DNA of 64,000 nt from CAXMST01 sp963700785 (GTDB lineage Bacteria > Actinomycetota > Thermoleophilia > Solirubrobacterales > 70-9): NCBI GenBank assembly GCA_963700785.1, contig CAVOYZ010000010.1:124001-188000 (forward strand), given 5' to 3'. Positions 1-8,789 of this stretch are shown here, in pieces. How positions within the stretch are numbered: position 1 is the stretch's first letter; each line of letters starts with the position of its first letter. The notes under the pieces were generated by a model, which ran no database searches, was not told the DNA's origin, and worked only from the letters and a program-made list of their open reading frames with translations. Position numbers and translations under genes: made by a program.

Positions 1-695
1 TTCGCGCCGGGCCGGCCGACGAACGGGTTGTCGGCAGGGACCGTGTAGGGCTTTCCGCGCGCCCGCCGGGGATCGATCCGCAGGATCTTGCCGAGCAGCT
101 GATTCTTGTCCTGGGCGTTCTCGGGCGGGTCGCCGCCGGCGCCGCCGTCACCGGTCGCGATGTAGAGCTTGCGGTCGGGGCCGAACTGCAGCTGGCCGCC
201 GTTGTGGTTCGCGTTGGCGCTGTGCTCGATCTCGATCACCTTGCGCGCGCTGGCCTCCTTGGCGTCGCGCGGGGCCCGGCGCGAGCGCCGGTACTCCTCG
301 ACGCGTAGATCACCGCCGTCGTCGGTGTAGAAGACGTAGAAGCGACCGTTGCGGCGGTAGGAGGGGCTGAAGGCGACCGAGAGCAGGCCGCGCTCGCCGC
401 CGGACAGGACGCGGTTCCTGATGTCGAGGAACTTGCCGCCGACGCGCTTGCCGCCCTTCAGCATCCTGATCACGCCCCGTTGCTCGACGACGAACACGAG
501 CCCGCGAGCGCCCTTGGGCCCGTTCACGTAGACCGGATCGTCGAATGAGGCAAGCGCCGCGAGCCTGAAGCCGCCGCGCCCGTCAGCGGCGGCGTCCACG
601 ACCGGGGCGGACGCGCCACCGCTGCCGCTGAGCGCCAGCGCAGCAACCGTCGCCGCGAGCACGCCGACCCCTGCCCTGCTCCGCCAGCCCGCCAT
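1..695 (-). CDS. PQQ-dependent sugar dehydrogenase-like exported protein (3' end outside window)
   Basis: The first 231 residues are visible; the C-terminus lies beyond base 1. An N-terminal signal peptide (residues 1 to about 30, two Arg then an Ala/Leu core) is followed by the start of a soluble glucose/sorbosone dehydrogenase-like six-bladed propeller. Typical motifs are VFVVEQRGVIR, SGGERGLLSVAFSP, the NHNGGQLQFGPD segment that carries the active-site His of the family, and YIATGDGG. Such proteins oxidise sugars with PQQ outside the membrane, but the substrate cannot be told. The ATG at 695 begins 9 nt after the stop of an upstream paralogue at 705, so the two are tandem duplicates in one transcript. 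Confidence 0.8.
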   Translation of the reverse strand, partial: MAGWRSRAGVGVLAATVAALALSGSGGASAPVVDAAADGRGGFRLAALASFDDPVYVNGPKGARGLVFVVEQRGVIRMLKGGKRVGGKFLDIRNRVLSGGERGLLSVAFSPSYRRNGRFYVFYTDDGGDLRVEEYRRSRRAPRDAKEASARKVIEIEHSANANHNGGQLQFGPDRKLYIATGDGGAGGDPPENAQDKNQLLGKILRIDPRRARGKPYTVPADNPFVGRPGA

Positions 696-704
696 CTGCG
701 GAGC

Positions 705-1995
705 TTAGCCCCTCGGATCGAGCCGGTAGACCGGCCCGTCGAGCGAGGTCACGTAGATCCGGCCCGCGTTGTCCTCGCCGAAGCTCGAGAGCTGGGGGAC
801 CTCGAGACCGAGCTCCCGGTCATCGCTCGCCGGCTCGCCGGGTCGCGCTGGGAAGCTGCGCAGCTGGCCGCGACAGAAGTCGCCGTAGAGGTAGCGTCCG
901 TAGAGCGGTTCGAGCCGCGGGTCGCGGACGACGTAGCCGCCAGTGACCGAGCAGTTGCCGCCGCTGGTCGGGTAGCTGAGCACCGGCGGGACGGCGTCAC
1001 CGGCCGGTTGGTCGGTGTTGAAGCGCTGATCGGCCTCGAACGCCGACCAGCCGAAGCTGGCCCCGTTGCCCTCACCGCGCCCGACCAGGTCGACCTCCTC
1101 CCGCGAGTTCTGGCCGACGTCCCCGATCGCGAGCGCGCCGGTCTCGCGGTCGAACGAGAACCGCCAGGGATTGCGCAGGCCGTAGGCGTAGATCTCCCCG
1201 CGCCCGCCGCCATCGGCGAACGGATTGCCCTTCGGCACGCCGTAGGCCCGACCGGCGGACGGGCCTGGATCGATTCGCAGCAGCTTGCCGAGCAGCGAGT
1301 CAGGTTGAGCGCGTTTCGCTGCGGATCGTCGGCCGACCCACCGTCGCCGGTCCCGACGTAGAGCAGATCGTCCGGGCCGAACTGGAGCAGCCCGCCGTTG
1401 TGGTTCGAGAACGGCTGATCGATCCGCAGCAGCTCCCGCCGCGACGCGCCGTTGACGCTGCGCCCGTCGTCCGATCGGTACTCGACCACCCGGGTGTTTC
1501 CGTCGGGGTCGGTGAAATCGACGTAGAGGAGCCCGGAGCTCTGGAAGTCGGGTGCGAAGGCGACCGAGAGCAGGCCGCGCTCGCCGCCGGAGGAGATCTC
1601 AGCGGAGATGTCGAGGAAGTTGGAGGTCGTGCCGTCGGCAGCGACCCGGACGATCCGCCCGCCCTGCTCGACGACGTAGATCGCCTCGCGGACGCCGGGC
1701 GGCTGCGCCACGTAGAGCGGATTGTCGAAGCTGCCGATCTCCTCGAGGGCGACGCCGCCGCGCCCGTCGCCGGTCGCGGGGCGGGCTCGGTCCGTGCCGA
1801 GCCGGCGGAACCCGTGGCATTCGGCGGTGGCGGCTCGGGGGTAGCGCTCCCGGCCCCCTCGTCGGAGCCGCAACCGGCAAGCGCCAGGGCGGCGATGATC
1901 AGGCAGAGGGACGGCGCCGAGCGGACTGCTCGGCGGAGGTCACTCCTGGACGACGACCTCGCCCTTGTTGTTGACCCGCGCCTTCGCTGGTTCAT
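705..1995 (-). CDS. PQQ-dependent sugar dehydrogenase-like lipoprotein, broken by frameshifts
   Basis: This is a paralogue of the next gene downstream, but its reading frame changes at least twice. A lipoprotein signal (hydrophobic stretch ending in the lipobox LALAGC, Cys at codon 42 from 1995) is in one frame. The propeller part (GSFDNPLYVAQPPG, SSGGERGLLSVAFAPDF, FSNHNGGLLQFGPDD) is in a second frame. The C-terminal part from about 1300 (NPWRFSFDRETGALAIGDVGQ, GYVVRDPRLEPLYGRYLYGD) is in a third. Inserting one base near 1303 restores DSLLGKLLRIDPG; the other change lies between about 1755 and 1830. Conservation on both sides suggests consensus errors rather than a dead gene. An alternative start is GTG at 1943, overlapping the previous stop by 4 nt, but it would need one more indel. 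Confidence 0.65.
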
Positions 1996-2578
1996 CGGTG
2001 ATCTCGACTATGAACGCCCCCTCGACCTGCTCGCCGCTGGACGTCACGGCCCTCGCGTTGCCGTCGAGACCCGCCTCGACGATGTAGTGGAGAGTGTAGG
2101 TACCGGCCTGCACCGGCGTCAGCCTCCAGACCACTGCCTTGGTCTCGCCCGGCTCGAGCGGCCCGAACCCGAAGGTGTTGGTCTGCGCCCGAAAGCCGCC
2201 CGACAGGCCCCGCGGCGGCGGTGCGCCGACGAACCGCGGGTACTTGCTCTCGAGCACCCAGACCGGCCGGCTCCGAGTCGCCAGGCCGGGTTGATCGGAG
2301 AGGACCATGAACGAGCCGTTTGCGTTGCCGTCGTCGGTGAAGATCGTGAACGCCAGCTCGGGCAGAGGCTCGGTGCCGGTGTTCTCGACCGCGAGCACGA
2401 GGTTGCTGGTCTCGGCAGACGCTGGTCCTTGTCGAACCTGTCCGCTGGTCACCGCGACCTCGAACTCGCCGCTCGGCTCGTTCGCATCCTGGGGCTCATC
2501 GGAGCCGCCGCAGGCGCTGATCAGGATCGCCGCCAAGGCGGTCGCGAGCAGTAGTGCGGGTGGGCGGGGCACTGGCAT
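1940..2578 (-). CDS. Lipoprotein of unknown function
   Basis: A 212-residue protein with a lipoprotein signal: Pro/Arg start, hydrophobic stretch LLLATALAAILIS, then ACGGSD with the acylated Cys. The mature part is beta-rich. It has a segment on 'ENTGTEPLPELAFTI' that resembles CARDB/DUF11-like beta-sandwich domains, and a later stretch LEPGETKAVVWRLTPVQAGTY typical of immunoglobulin-like folds that bind or scaffold at the cell surface. I chose ATG 2578 over an upstream ATG because only it gives a signal peptide, and a GAAGG ribosome site lies 7 nt before it. It is upstream of the two sugar dehydrogenase-like genes and probably co-transcribed with them. The function is unknown. Confidence 0.65.
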   Translation of the reverse strand: MPVPRPPALLLATALAAILISACGGSDEPQDANEPSGEFEVAVTSGQVRQGPASAETSNLVLAVENTGTEPLPELAFTIFTDDGNANGSFMVLSDQPGLATRSRPVWVLESKYPRFVGAPPPRGLSGGFRAQTNTFGFGPLEPGETKAVVWRLTPVQAGTYTLHYIVEAGLDGNARAVTSSGEQVEGAFIVEITDEPAKARVNNKGEVVVQE

Positions 2579-2784
2579 GGGTTTGCCTTCAGGACTCTCC
2601 CCCAAGGCGCGCGCAACATACCACGCACCGGTGCCGCCTATTGCGGGTTGCCGGCGGTCCGCGCGATGGGTCAACGCCCTTCCGATCGACGACTCCTGCG
2701 GTCGTCGGTGGCGCCCGACCTCCCGATGGACTAAGTTTCAACCAGTTCGGTCGCGAAGGGCGCCGGGCGTCGCTGGAGGAGTAG

Positions 2785-3591
2785 ATGGTCAGAACAGTCG
2801 CCGATAGGGCATTCCTTCCCGCGAAGGGCCTATTCGAGCAGGTCGGGAACATGATGATCCTGACCGGCAAGACGATCACGGCGACGGTCAGGCCCCCATA
2901 TCCGTACGGCGGCGAGTTCGTCAGCCAGTTCCTGTTCGCACTCCAGCTCTGCTGGTTCCCGATGTTGATCAGCACGGTCGCCTTCGGCTTCGGCGCGCCG
3001 GGACTGCAGGCCGCGAACTTCCTCAGCCTGTTCGGGGCGCTCGATCGCCTCGGTGGCTTCTTCATTCTCGCCACGGTGCGTGAGTTCGCCCCGTTCGTGA
3101 CCGCCGTGGTCGTCGCCGGCGTCGCCGGCACCGCGATCACCGCCGATCTCGGTGCGCGCAAGATCCGCGAGGAGCTCGATGCGCTGATGGTGCTCGGCGT
3201 CGATCCGATCAAGAACCTCGTCGTCCCCCGCTTCCTCAGCCTGATGATCATCACCGCGCTGCTCAACATCTACGCGCTGTTCTTCGGGATCACCGGCGGG
3301 ATCTTCGCCGAGCTCGCCTACGGGCAGCCGCTCGGGGGCTTCTTCGCAACCCTGTTCAACAATGCCTCGGTGACCGACCTCTGGGGCAGCGTCCTGAAGA
3401 CGACCCTGTTCGGCGCGATCATCGCGATCGTCTGCAGCTACAAAGGGATGAATGCGTCCGGAGGCGCTCAGGGCGTCGGCACCGCCGTCAACGAGGCGGT
3501 CGTGATCGCCTTCATGGGCGTGTTCGCGTTCAACTACGTGTTCACCCAAACCCTGCTCGCGACCCACCCGGAGATCTCGACGATCAAGTAG
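2785..3591 (+). CDS. MlaE/YrbE family ABC transporter permease (first copy)
   Basis: A 268-residue integral membrane protein of the MlaE/YrbE family. This permease forms the membrane dimer of MCE-type lipid importers (Mla in Gram-negatives, Mce in mycobacteria). Hydrophobic segments are visible around FVSQFLFALQLCWFPMLIS, FAPFVTAVVVAGVAGTAI, FLSLMIITALLNIYALFFG and AVVIAFMGVFAFNYVF. The family hallmark is present: an 'AGxAGTAxTADLGARKIREELDAL' region followed by VLGVDPIKNLVVPR. The cytoplasmic ELDALxVxGxDP loop contacts the ATPase. GGAGGAG lies 5 nt before the ATG. The next permease begins directly after the stop (TAGATG), so the three importer genes form an operon. Confidence 0.92.
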   Translation: MVRTVADRAFLPAKGLFEQVGNMMILTGKTITATVRPPYPYGGEFVSQFLFALQLCWFPMLISTVAFGFGAPGLQAANFLSLFGALDRLGGFFILATVREFAPFVTAVVVAGVAGTAITADLGARKIREELDALMVLGVDPIKNLVVPRFLSLMIITALLNIYALFFGITGGIFAELAYGQPLGGFFATLFNNASVTDLWGSVLKTTLFGAIIAIVCSYKGMNASGGAQGVGTAVNEAVVIAFMGVFAFNYVFTQTLLATHPEISTIK

Positions 3592-4389
3592 ATGTCGGGC
3601 TGGCTGGCGATACCGCGCGATTGGCTCTCCTCGTTCGGCGAGATGACCCGCTTCTGCCTGCGGGTGATGGGCCTCGTCTTCTCCGGCCGCGTCCTCCAGT
3701 TCTTCGGCGAGACGCTGCGCCAGGCGGGGATCCTGATCCTCGGCTCGACGATCGTGATCTGGGGCCTGGTCTTCATTCTCGGCCTCACCTGCGGAATCGA
3801 GGGTGCCTACTTCAACCGCTCGGTGGGCGCGCCGGCCTACGCAGGAGTGTTCGCCGCCTGGTGCGACCTCCGCGAGGTGATCCCCTACGCCTTCGGCTAC
3901 ATGATGGCCGCCAAGGTCGGCACCGGGATCGTCGCCGAGCTCGGCGCGATGCGGATCTCGGATGAGATCGACGCGATGGAGGTAATGGGCATCCCGCCGG
4001 TCACCTTCCTCGCCGCAACCCGCCTGCTTGCCGCCTGGATGACGCTGCCGTTCATGTACCTGGCGGCGATCGGCGTCGGCTTCTTCGCCTCATGGCTGGC
4101 CGTCGTGCAGCAGATCGGCGAGGTCTCGTCCGGTGGCTACCTGCTGATCTTCTGGATGTTCCAGAATCCGCCTGACCTGTTATTCAGCGTGATCAAGGCG
4201 ATGGTGATGGCGACTGTGATCGTGCTGGTCGGCTGCTACTACGGCTATACCGCCGGTGGAGGCCCGGTCGGGGTCGGCACCGCTACGGCGAAGTCGATGG
4301 CGGTCAACATCGTCTTGGTCCACATCATCGGCATGATGGGCACCCTGGTGTTCTGGGGAGCAAATCCGAGAGCGCCGATCGGCGGCTAG
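3592..4389 (+). CDS. MlaE/YrbE family ABC transporter permease (second copy)
   Basis: The second MlaE-type permease, 265 residues, paired with the preceding one as in actinobacterial YrbEA/YrbEB. The family loop is clear: GTGIVAELGAMRISDEIDAM followed by EVMGIPPVTFLAATRLLAAW. Transmembrane stretches include ILILGSTIVIWGLVFILGL, LPFMYLAAIGVGFFASWLA and VIVLVGCYYGYTAGGG. The gene starts at the base after the upstream stop, so translation is probably coupled. Two different permeases imply a heterodimeric channel. Substrates of relatives are phospholipids, sterols or fatty acids; which applies here cannot be read from the sequence. Confidence 0.92.
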   Translation: MSGWLAIPRDWLSSFGEMTRFCLRVMGLVFSGRVLQFFGETLRQAGILILGSTIVIWGLVFILGLTCGIEGAYFNRSVGAPAYAGVFAAWCDLREVIPYAFGYMMAAKVGTGIVAELGAMRISDEIDAMEVMGIPPVTFLAATRLLAAWMTLPFMYLAAIGVGFFASWLAVVQQIGEVSSGGYLLIFWMFQNPPDLLFSVIKAMVMATVIVLVGCYYGYTAGGGPVGVGTATAKSMAVNIVLVHIIGMMGTLVFWGANPRAPIGG

Positions 4390-4434
4390 GCCCCGCCAGC
4401 GTCCCCAGGAACCGAATCGAGGAGGAGAGAGCGA

Positions 4435-5368
4435 ATGGAAGCATCAGGAGGCGACGAGCAGGTACCGGCACGCCGGCGAGCGCCGACCGGGCGGACCCGG
4501 ACTCGGCCGCGCCTGAGCTGGGTCGCCTCAACGGGACTACTCGATCCCGGGCGTCGATCCCGGGGATTCGGATCCGTATCGGTGGCACACCGGCCGCAAG
4601 CGCGATCACGGCGGCGAGGACTCGATCGAGGTGATCGATCTGGTCAAGCAGTTCGGCAAGACACGGATCATCAACGGGCTCAACCTCGGGTTGCCGGAGG
4701 ATCAGGTCTCGATGGTGCTCGGACCCTCGGGCACGGGCAAGTCGGTGCTGATCAAGCTGGTCGTCGGCCTGCTCTACCCCGATGCGGGAGACATCCTCGT
4801 GCACGGCGAGTCGGTGCCGAACATGACCGACGACGAGCTCTTCGAGATGCGGAAGAAGTTCGGCCTGCTGTTCCAGGACGGAGCGCTGTTCGGCTCGATG
4901 AACATCTACGACAACACGGCGTTCCCGCTCCGCCAGCACACCGACAAGTCGGAGGACGAGATCAGCGAGATCGTCAACCGGCGCCTGGCGGAGGTCGGGC
5001 TGGCGGAGGCCCACTACAAGATGCCGAACGAGCTCTCGGGAGGCATGCGCAAGCGCGCGGGCTTTGCGCGGGCCCTGGTCCTCGACCCGGCGATCGTCTT
5101 CTTCGACGAGCCGGATTCGGGCCTCGACCCGGTTCGCACCGCCCTGCTCTGCGAGTTGATCCGTGAGATCCACGAGGAGCACAGCGGCTGCTATCTGGTG
5201 ATCAGCCACGACCTCGCCACCGCGCGGCGGATCGCGGACTTCATCGCCGTGCTCTGGAAGGGGCGGATCGTCGAGAGCGGTCCCTCGGAGGAGCTGTTCG
5301 ACAGCCCGAACGACTTCGTCCGGCAGTTTCTCAACGCGGAAGTGGTCGGCCCGCTGGCAATGGACTGA
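4435..5368 (+). CDS. MlaF/Mkl-type ABC transporter ATPase, N-terminal region frameshifted
   Basis: This is the ATPase of the importer. In the frame open to 5368 are Walker A GPSGTGKSV, the Q-loop FQDGALFGSMN, signature LSGGMRKRAG, Walker B VFFDEPDSGLDP and H-loop ISHD. The only start codon in that frame is GTG 4631, but it has no ribosome site and truncates the N-terminus. A strong GAGGAGGAGAG lies just before ATG 4435. Reading from there and allowing one base to be lost near 4470 and another near 4535 gives a continuous acidic N-terminus leading to DYSIPGVDPGDSDPYRW and HTGRKRDHGGEDSIEVIDL. I therefore place the start at 4435 and treat both shifts as likely sequence errors. A truncated 245-residue version from 4631 is the alternative. 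Confidence 0.8.
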
Positions 5369-5474
5369 CCCGGCGGCCTCCGAGGCCGCTGGGCGGTGTC
5401 CTCGGTCGCTTGCATAGCGGTTGCTATGCGGCGCTCCCTGCGTCCTTGCCCAGCGGCCTCGGAGGCTCGCCGGG
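5369..5474. repeat. Long hairpin repeat, family A, copy 1 (downstream of the MlaF-like gene)
   Basis: The outer arms pair perfectly over 18 bp (5377-5394 with 5448-5465). They are extended by CCCGGCG (5369-5375) with CGCCGGG (5468-5474) after a small bulge. Inside lies a second hairpin, GCATAGC (5412-5418) with GCTATGC (5423-5429), loop GGTT. The core from the inner hairpin to TCCTTG is shared with two copies after rpoD (61755-61952), while the outer arms have a different sequence there. The copy begins directly after the stop codon. It could act as a terminator or 3' stabiliser, but it has no T-run. It is not a known element to me. Confidence 0.8.
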
Positions 5475-5485
5475 CGGCGGCGCGT

Positions 5486-6043
5486 TCAGCTTAGGAAGCG
5501 ATCGGTGATTCGGTTGATCGTGTTCAGGGTGCGGACGGTGCTTGGGCCGAGTAGCGCGGCCAGGGCCTTGAGGTCGAGGTCGGAGCCACTGACGCCGGCG
5601 TTCGGGAGCCAGTGCAGCTCGCGGTCGCCGAACTGAAGGCGGTCCTCGGCGCTCGCAAGCTCCAGCGCCTGCTCCCGGATCGTGGCGGAGGGGGCGGCGC
5701 TGAGCAGGATCACCTGATGCTTGCCGCCGGACGCCTCGAGCTCGGCGGGGCTGAACGGGCGCTCGAGCGTGATCGCCCGGACCGCGTCCGCCGCGCGCAG
5801 GTAGACCGGCACCTCGAAACCGAGCGCCTCGGTCAGGGCAGCGGCGAGCTCCGTGGACAGCGCAACCGGCGGCGGCCGACCGGGAGCGTCGAAGATCAGG
5901 TTGCCGCTCGCCAGGAAGGTCTCGACCCGGCGATGGCCGAGGGCCTCGAGCGGCGCACGGAGCCGATCGGCGGTCGCGCGGTGTCCGCCGACGTTGATGC
6001 TGCCGAGGAAGGCGACGAAGCGATTCAGTCTCGGGTCGTTCAG
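5486..6043 (-). CDS. DUF1697 family protein
   Basis: About 185 residues, the usual length of DUF1697. The family pattern is clear: RFVAFLGSINVGGHRATADR, then LEALGHRRVETFLASGNLIF near the N-terminus, and KHQVILLSAAPS and DLDLKALAALLGPSTVRTLN further on. The biochemical function of the family is not established. No ATG, GTG or TTG occurs at the natural N-terminus. A CTG at 6043 stands 7 nt after TACGGT, the same geometry as other leaderless starts in this window, so I use it. Either it is a genuine CTG start or an altered base. An ATG at 6244 exists but would overlap the divergent MMPL gene by about 137 nt and adds unrelated sequence. Confidence 0.75.
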   Translation of the reverse strand: MNDPRLNRFVAFLGSINVGGHRATADRLRAPLEALGHRRVETFLASGNLIFDAPGRPPPVALSTELAAALTEALGFEVPVYLRAADAVRAITLERPFSPAELEASGGKHQVILLSAAPSATIREQALELASAEDRLQFGDRELHWLPNAGVSGSDLDLKALAALLGPSTVRTLNTINRITDRFLS

Positions 6044-6050
6044 GCGGCCA

Positions 6051-6056
6051 ACCGTA
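6051..6056 (-). promoter_or_regulatory. -10 box TACGGT for the DUF1697 gene
   Basis: TACGGT fits the TANNNT pattern and ends 7 nt before the proposed CTG start at 6043, so the transcript would begin at or next to the start codon. No -35 element was recognised. Its value is that it supports the noncanonical start. Confidence 0.4.
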
Positions 6057-6094
6057 GGGGCGGGTCCGGCGGCGTCCCTGGCCCCGCCACTACC

Positions 6095-6100
6095 TAAGCT
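6095..6100 (+). promoter_or_regulatory. -10 box TAAGCT for the MMPL gene
   Basis: TAAGCT lies 7 nt before the GTG start at 6108. There is no Shine-Dalgarno sequence, so a leaderless transcript is likely. It is divergent from the DUF1697 promoter within a 64-bp intergenic region. Confidence 0.45.
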
Positions 6101-6107
6101 TCGTGCG

Positions 6108-8783
6108 GTGACGGCATTCCTGGGCAGGGTCAGCGAGTGGGCGGTGGCCCATCCCGGGCAGACGATCGCCTCGGTGATCTCGATCGTTGCGATGGTCGGG
6201 GTGGTCGGCGCCCTGCGGCTCGCCCCGGACGCCGGCACCGACAAGCTGGTCGACCACGGCTCTTCCGCCTACGCCGGGACCCAGGACTTCCGCGACCGGT
6301 TCGGCGACGACGCGATCGTCGTCCTCGCCGAGGCCGAGCTGCGGCAGCTGGTCAAGGGCGATCAGCTCGGCCAGCTGCTGAAGCTCGAGGCATGTCTGTC
6401 GGGCAACGCGCCGACCCCGGCCGAGATCCCCGACGGCGAGGAGCCGTTTCCGCGGGTCTGCGAGCAGATCCGGGGGCTCGGAGCCACCCGCGTGGTCTTC
6501 GGCCCGGCCACCTTCCTGAATCAATCGGCGGTTCAGGCGGGCACCTTCATCCGGGAGGAGTTCGCGGCGACGCTCGCCGAGGCCGAGCGCGCCGCGACCG
6601 CGGCTTCGAGGCGGGCGGCGAAGCAGGGTCTCGGCCAGGCGCAGCAGCAGCAGGCGGCCGCCGCCGCGCAGCAGGCCGTCATCGCCCGCGCGATCACCGA
6701 CTTCCAGGACGTCGCCGCCAGCTTCGGCGAGTTCGGCGTACCGGGGATCGACAACCCGAGCTGGGTCTCCGCGGTCGTCTTCGACTCGAGGCTTGCGCCG
6801 GGCACGCCGAAGGCGCGGTTCGGTTACCTGTTCCCCTCCAGGGACGGAGCGTTGATCTCGATCCGCCTCGAGCCGGGCCTCGACGACGACACGAGACGGG
6901 AGGCGATCGGGCTGATCCGCGAGGCCGTCGCCGACCCCGCCTTCGAGCTCGAGGCAGGTGGCTACGAGATCAGCGGCCTGCCGGTCTTGGCTCGAGGGCC
7001 TCGCCGACGAGCTCGGGACCGAGATCCTGATCCTCCTCGCGGCCGCGCTCGTGGTCATGGCGATCACCCTGATCGTCGTCTTCGGCCCGCCGCTGACGCT
7101 GCTGCCGCTGTTCGTCGCCCTCGGCGCCTCGGCGACGGCGTTCGGGCTGCTTTCGATCGTCGGCGGCTCGCTGACGATGGCATCCGTCGCGGTGTTGCCG
7201 GTGGTGATCGGGCTCGGCGTCGACTATGCGATCCAGCTCCAGGCGCGATTCAGGGAGGCGCTGGCCGCCGGCAGACGCCCGGCGCCCGCGGCCGTGACCG
7301 CGGCTGTCACGGGTGGACCGGTGATCGGCGTCGCTGCGGTCGCGACCGCGGTCGGGTTCCTCTCGCTGCTGCTCTCCCCGATCCCGATGGTTCGCGAGTT
7401 CGCGTTTGCGCTGGTGGTCGGAGTGATCTCGGCCCTCGCGATTGCTCTGACCGCCGGCCTGGCGGCGCTCTCGACGATCGGCGACGGTTCGCCCCCGGCG
7501 CGCCGGCCCTCGGCGCTCGAGATCCGGGGCCGAGCGATCCGCCGCCGCGCCGGCTCGGCCGGCGCGCGGTTCCGGGGCCTGCTCGAGCCCGCCCGTCGCC
7601 GGGCGTCCAGCTTCGGCCGCTCGGCGCTCGCCACGGCGATCTCCAGGCCCGGCCGCGTGCTGGCGATCGGGGCGCTGCTCGCCGCCGTCGGCTGGGCCGT
7701 CTCGCCGCGGACCGAGGTGGTCTCCGACATCAGGGAGCTGGTCCCGTCCGAGCTCCCGGCGCTGCAGTCGGTGAACGCGCTCGAGTCGGCGACCGGCGTC
7801 TCCAGCGAGCTCAACGTGATCGTTCGCGGCGAGGACGTGACCACGCCGGAGGCGGTGACCTGGATGCGCGACTTCAAGCAGCGGGTGCTCGAGCAGCACG
7901 GCTTCGAAGGGAAGTTCCCCGAATGCCGCGCCGAGGGCACCGAGCTCTGCCCGGGGCCGGCCCTCTCCGATCTGTTCCGGGGGCGCGGCGACCCCTCGCA
8001 GGCTCGAATCGACGGCGTGCTCGATGTGGTCCCCGACTACTTCCTCCAGGCGATCCTCTCGGTCCCGGAGGAGGGCGAGCAGGTCGCCAACATCTCGCTG
8101 TTGATCCCGGTGATGCCGCTCGACCGCAGGAGGCGCTGATCGACGGGATTCGCGATCAGCTCGATCCACCAGCCGGGCTGACCGCCGAGGTCGTCGGCCT
8201 GCCGGTCCTGGCCGCCGACGCCAATGCCGAGCTCTCCGGCTCGCGCTACTGGCTGACCCTTGTCGGGCTGGCGGCGGTCGCCCTGGTTCTGCTGGTGATC
8301 TACCGGAGCCCGCGGCGGGCGCTGTTGCCGCTGATCCCGATCGGTCTCGCGACCGGCTGGTCGGCCCTGATCCTCGCGGCGATCCAGATCCCGCTGAACC
8401 CGATGTCCGCCACCCTCGGGGTGCTGGTGATCGCGGTCGCGACCGAGTTCAGCGTGATCCTCTCCGCCCGCTATCACGAGGAGCGCTCGGCCGGTCGCAG
8501 CGTCGGGCAGGCGCTTCGCCAGACGTACGCCCGGACCGGGACGGCGGTGCTCGCCTCGGGGATCACCTCGATCGCCGGCTTCGGTGTGCTCTCCGTGAGC
8601 GGGATCACGATGCTGCGCGACTTCGGCCTCGTGACGATCGTCGATCTCAGCGTCGCCCTGCTCGGGGTGATGCTCGTGCTCCCGGCGACGCTGGTCTGGG
8701 CCGAGGGAGGCTTCCGCCCGTTCCCGGCCTGGCGGCGGCACGGCGGCTCGAGGCTGGCCGACCCGACGGAGCCGGCGGCCTGA
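6108..8783 (+). CDS. MMPL/RND family transporter, two compensating frameshifts
   Basis: An RND-superfamily exporter of about 890 residues, related to MmpL and hopanoid/lipid transporters, with the usual duplicated layout. The first half has TM1 (TIASVISIVAMVGVVGALRL), a large extracytoplasmic domain and a five-TM bundle (ILILLAAALVVMAITLIVVFG onward). The second half repeats this, from VLAIGALLAAVGWAVSP to TIVDLSVALLGVMLVLPATL. The conserved GLGVDYAIQLQARFRE and ATEFSVILSARYHEER segments are the proton-relay helices. The frame changes near 6990 (LPVLA to EGLADELG) and returns near 8122 (MPLDR to QEALIDG). Both half-genes are intact around these points, so errors are likely. The GTG at 6108 is placed by the -10 box 7 nt upstream. 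Confidence 0.85.
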   Translation: MTAFLGRVSEWAVAHPGQTIASVISIVAMVGVVGALRLAPDAGTDKLVDHGSSAYAGTQDFRDRFGDDAIVVLAEAELRQLVKGDQLGQLLKLEACLSGNAPTPAEIPDGEEPFPRVCEQIRGLGATRVVFGPATFLNQSAVQAGTFIREEFAATLAEAERAATAASRRAAKQGLGQAQQQQAAAAAQQAVIARAITDFQDVAASFGEFGVPGIDNPSWVSAVVFDSRLAPGTPKARFGYLFPSRDGALISIRLEPGLDDDTRREAIGLIREAVADPAFELEAGGYEISGLPVLARGPRRRARDRDPDPPRGRARGHGDHPDRRLRPAADAAAAVRRPRRLGDGVRAAFDRRRLADDGIRRGVAGGDRARRRLCDPAPGAIQGGAGRRQTPGARGRDRGCHGWTGDRRRCGRDRGRVPLAAALPDPDGSRVRVCAGGRSDLGPRDCSDRRPGGALDDRRRFAPGAPALGARDPGPSDPPPRRLGRRAVPGPARARPSPGVQLRPLGARHGDLQARPRAGDRGAARRRRLGRLAADRGGLRHQGAGPVRAPGAAVGERARVGDRRLQRAQRDRSRRGRDHAGGGDLDARLQAAGARAARLRREVPRMPRRGHRALPGAGPLRSVPGARRPLAGSNRRRARCGPRLLPPGDPLGPGGGRAGRQHLAVDPGDAARPQEALIDGIRDQLDPPAGLTAEVVGLPVLAADANAELSGSRYWLTLVGLAAVALVLLVIYRSPRRALLPLIPIGLATGWSALILAAIQIPLNPMSATLGVLVIAVATEFSVILSARYHEERSAGRSVGQALRQTYARTGTAVLASGITSIAGFGVLSVSGITMLRDFGLVTIVDLSVALLGVMLVLPATLVWAEGGFRPFPAWRRHGGSRLADPTEPAA

Positions 8784-8789
8784 TCAGCG

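Noticed and set aside
705..1995. Classification of the frameshifted sugar dehydrogenase as a pseudogene
   Set aside because: Frameshifts of the same kind occur in many essential-type genes here, so sequence error is the simpler reading; it is kept as a CDS with a warning.
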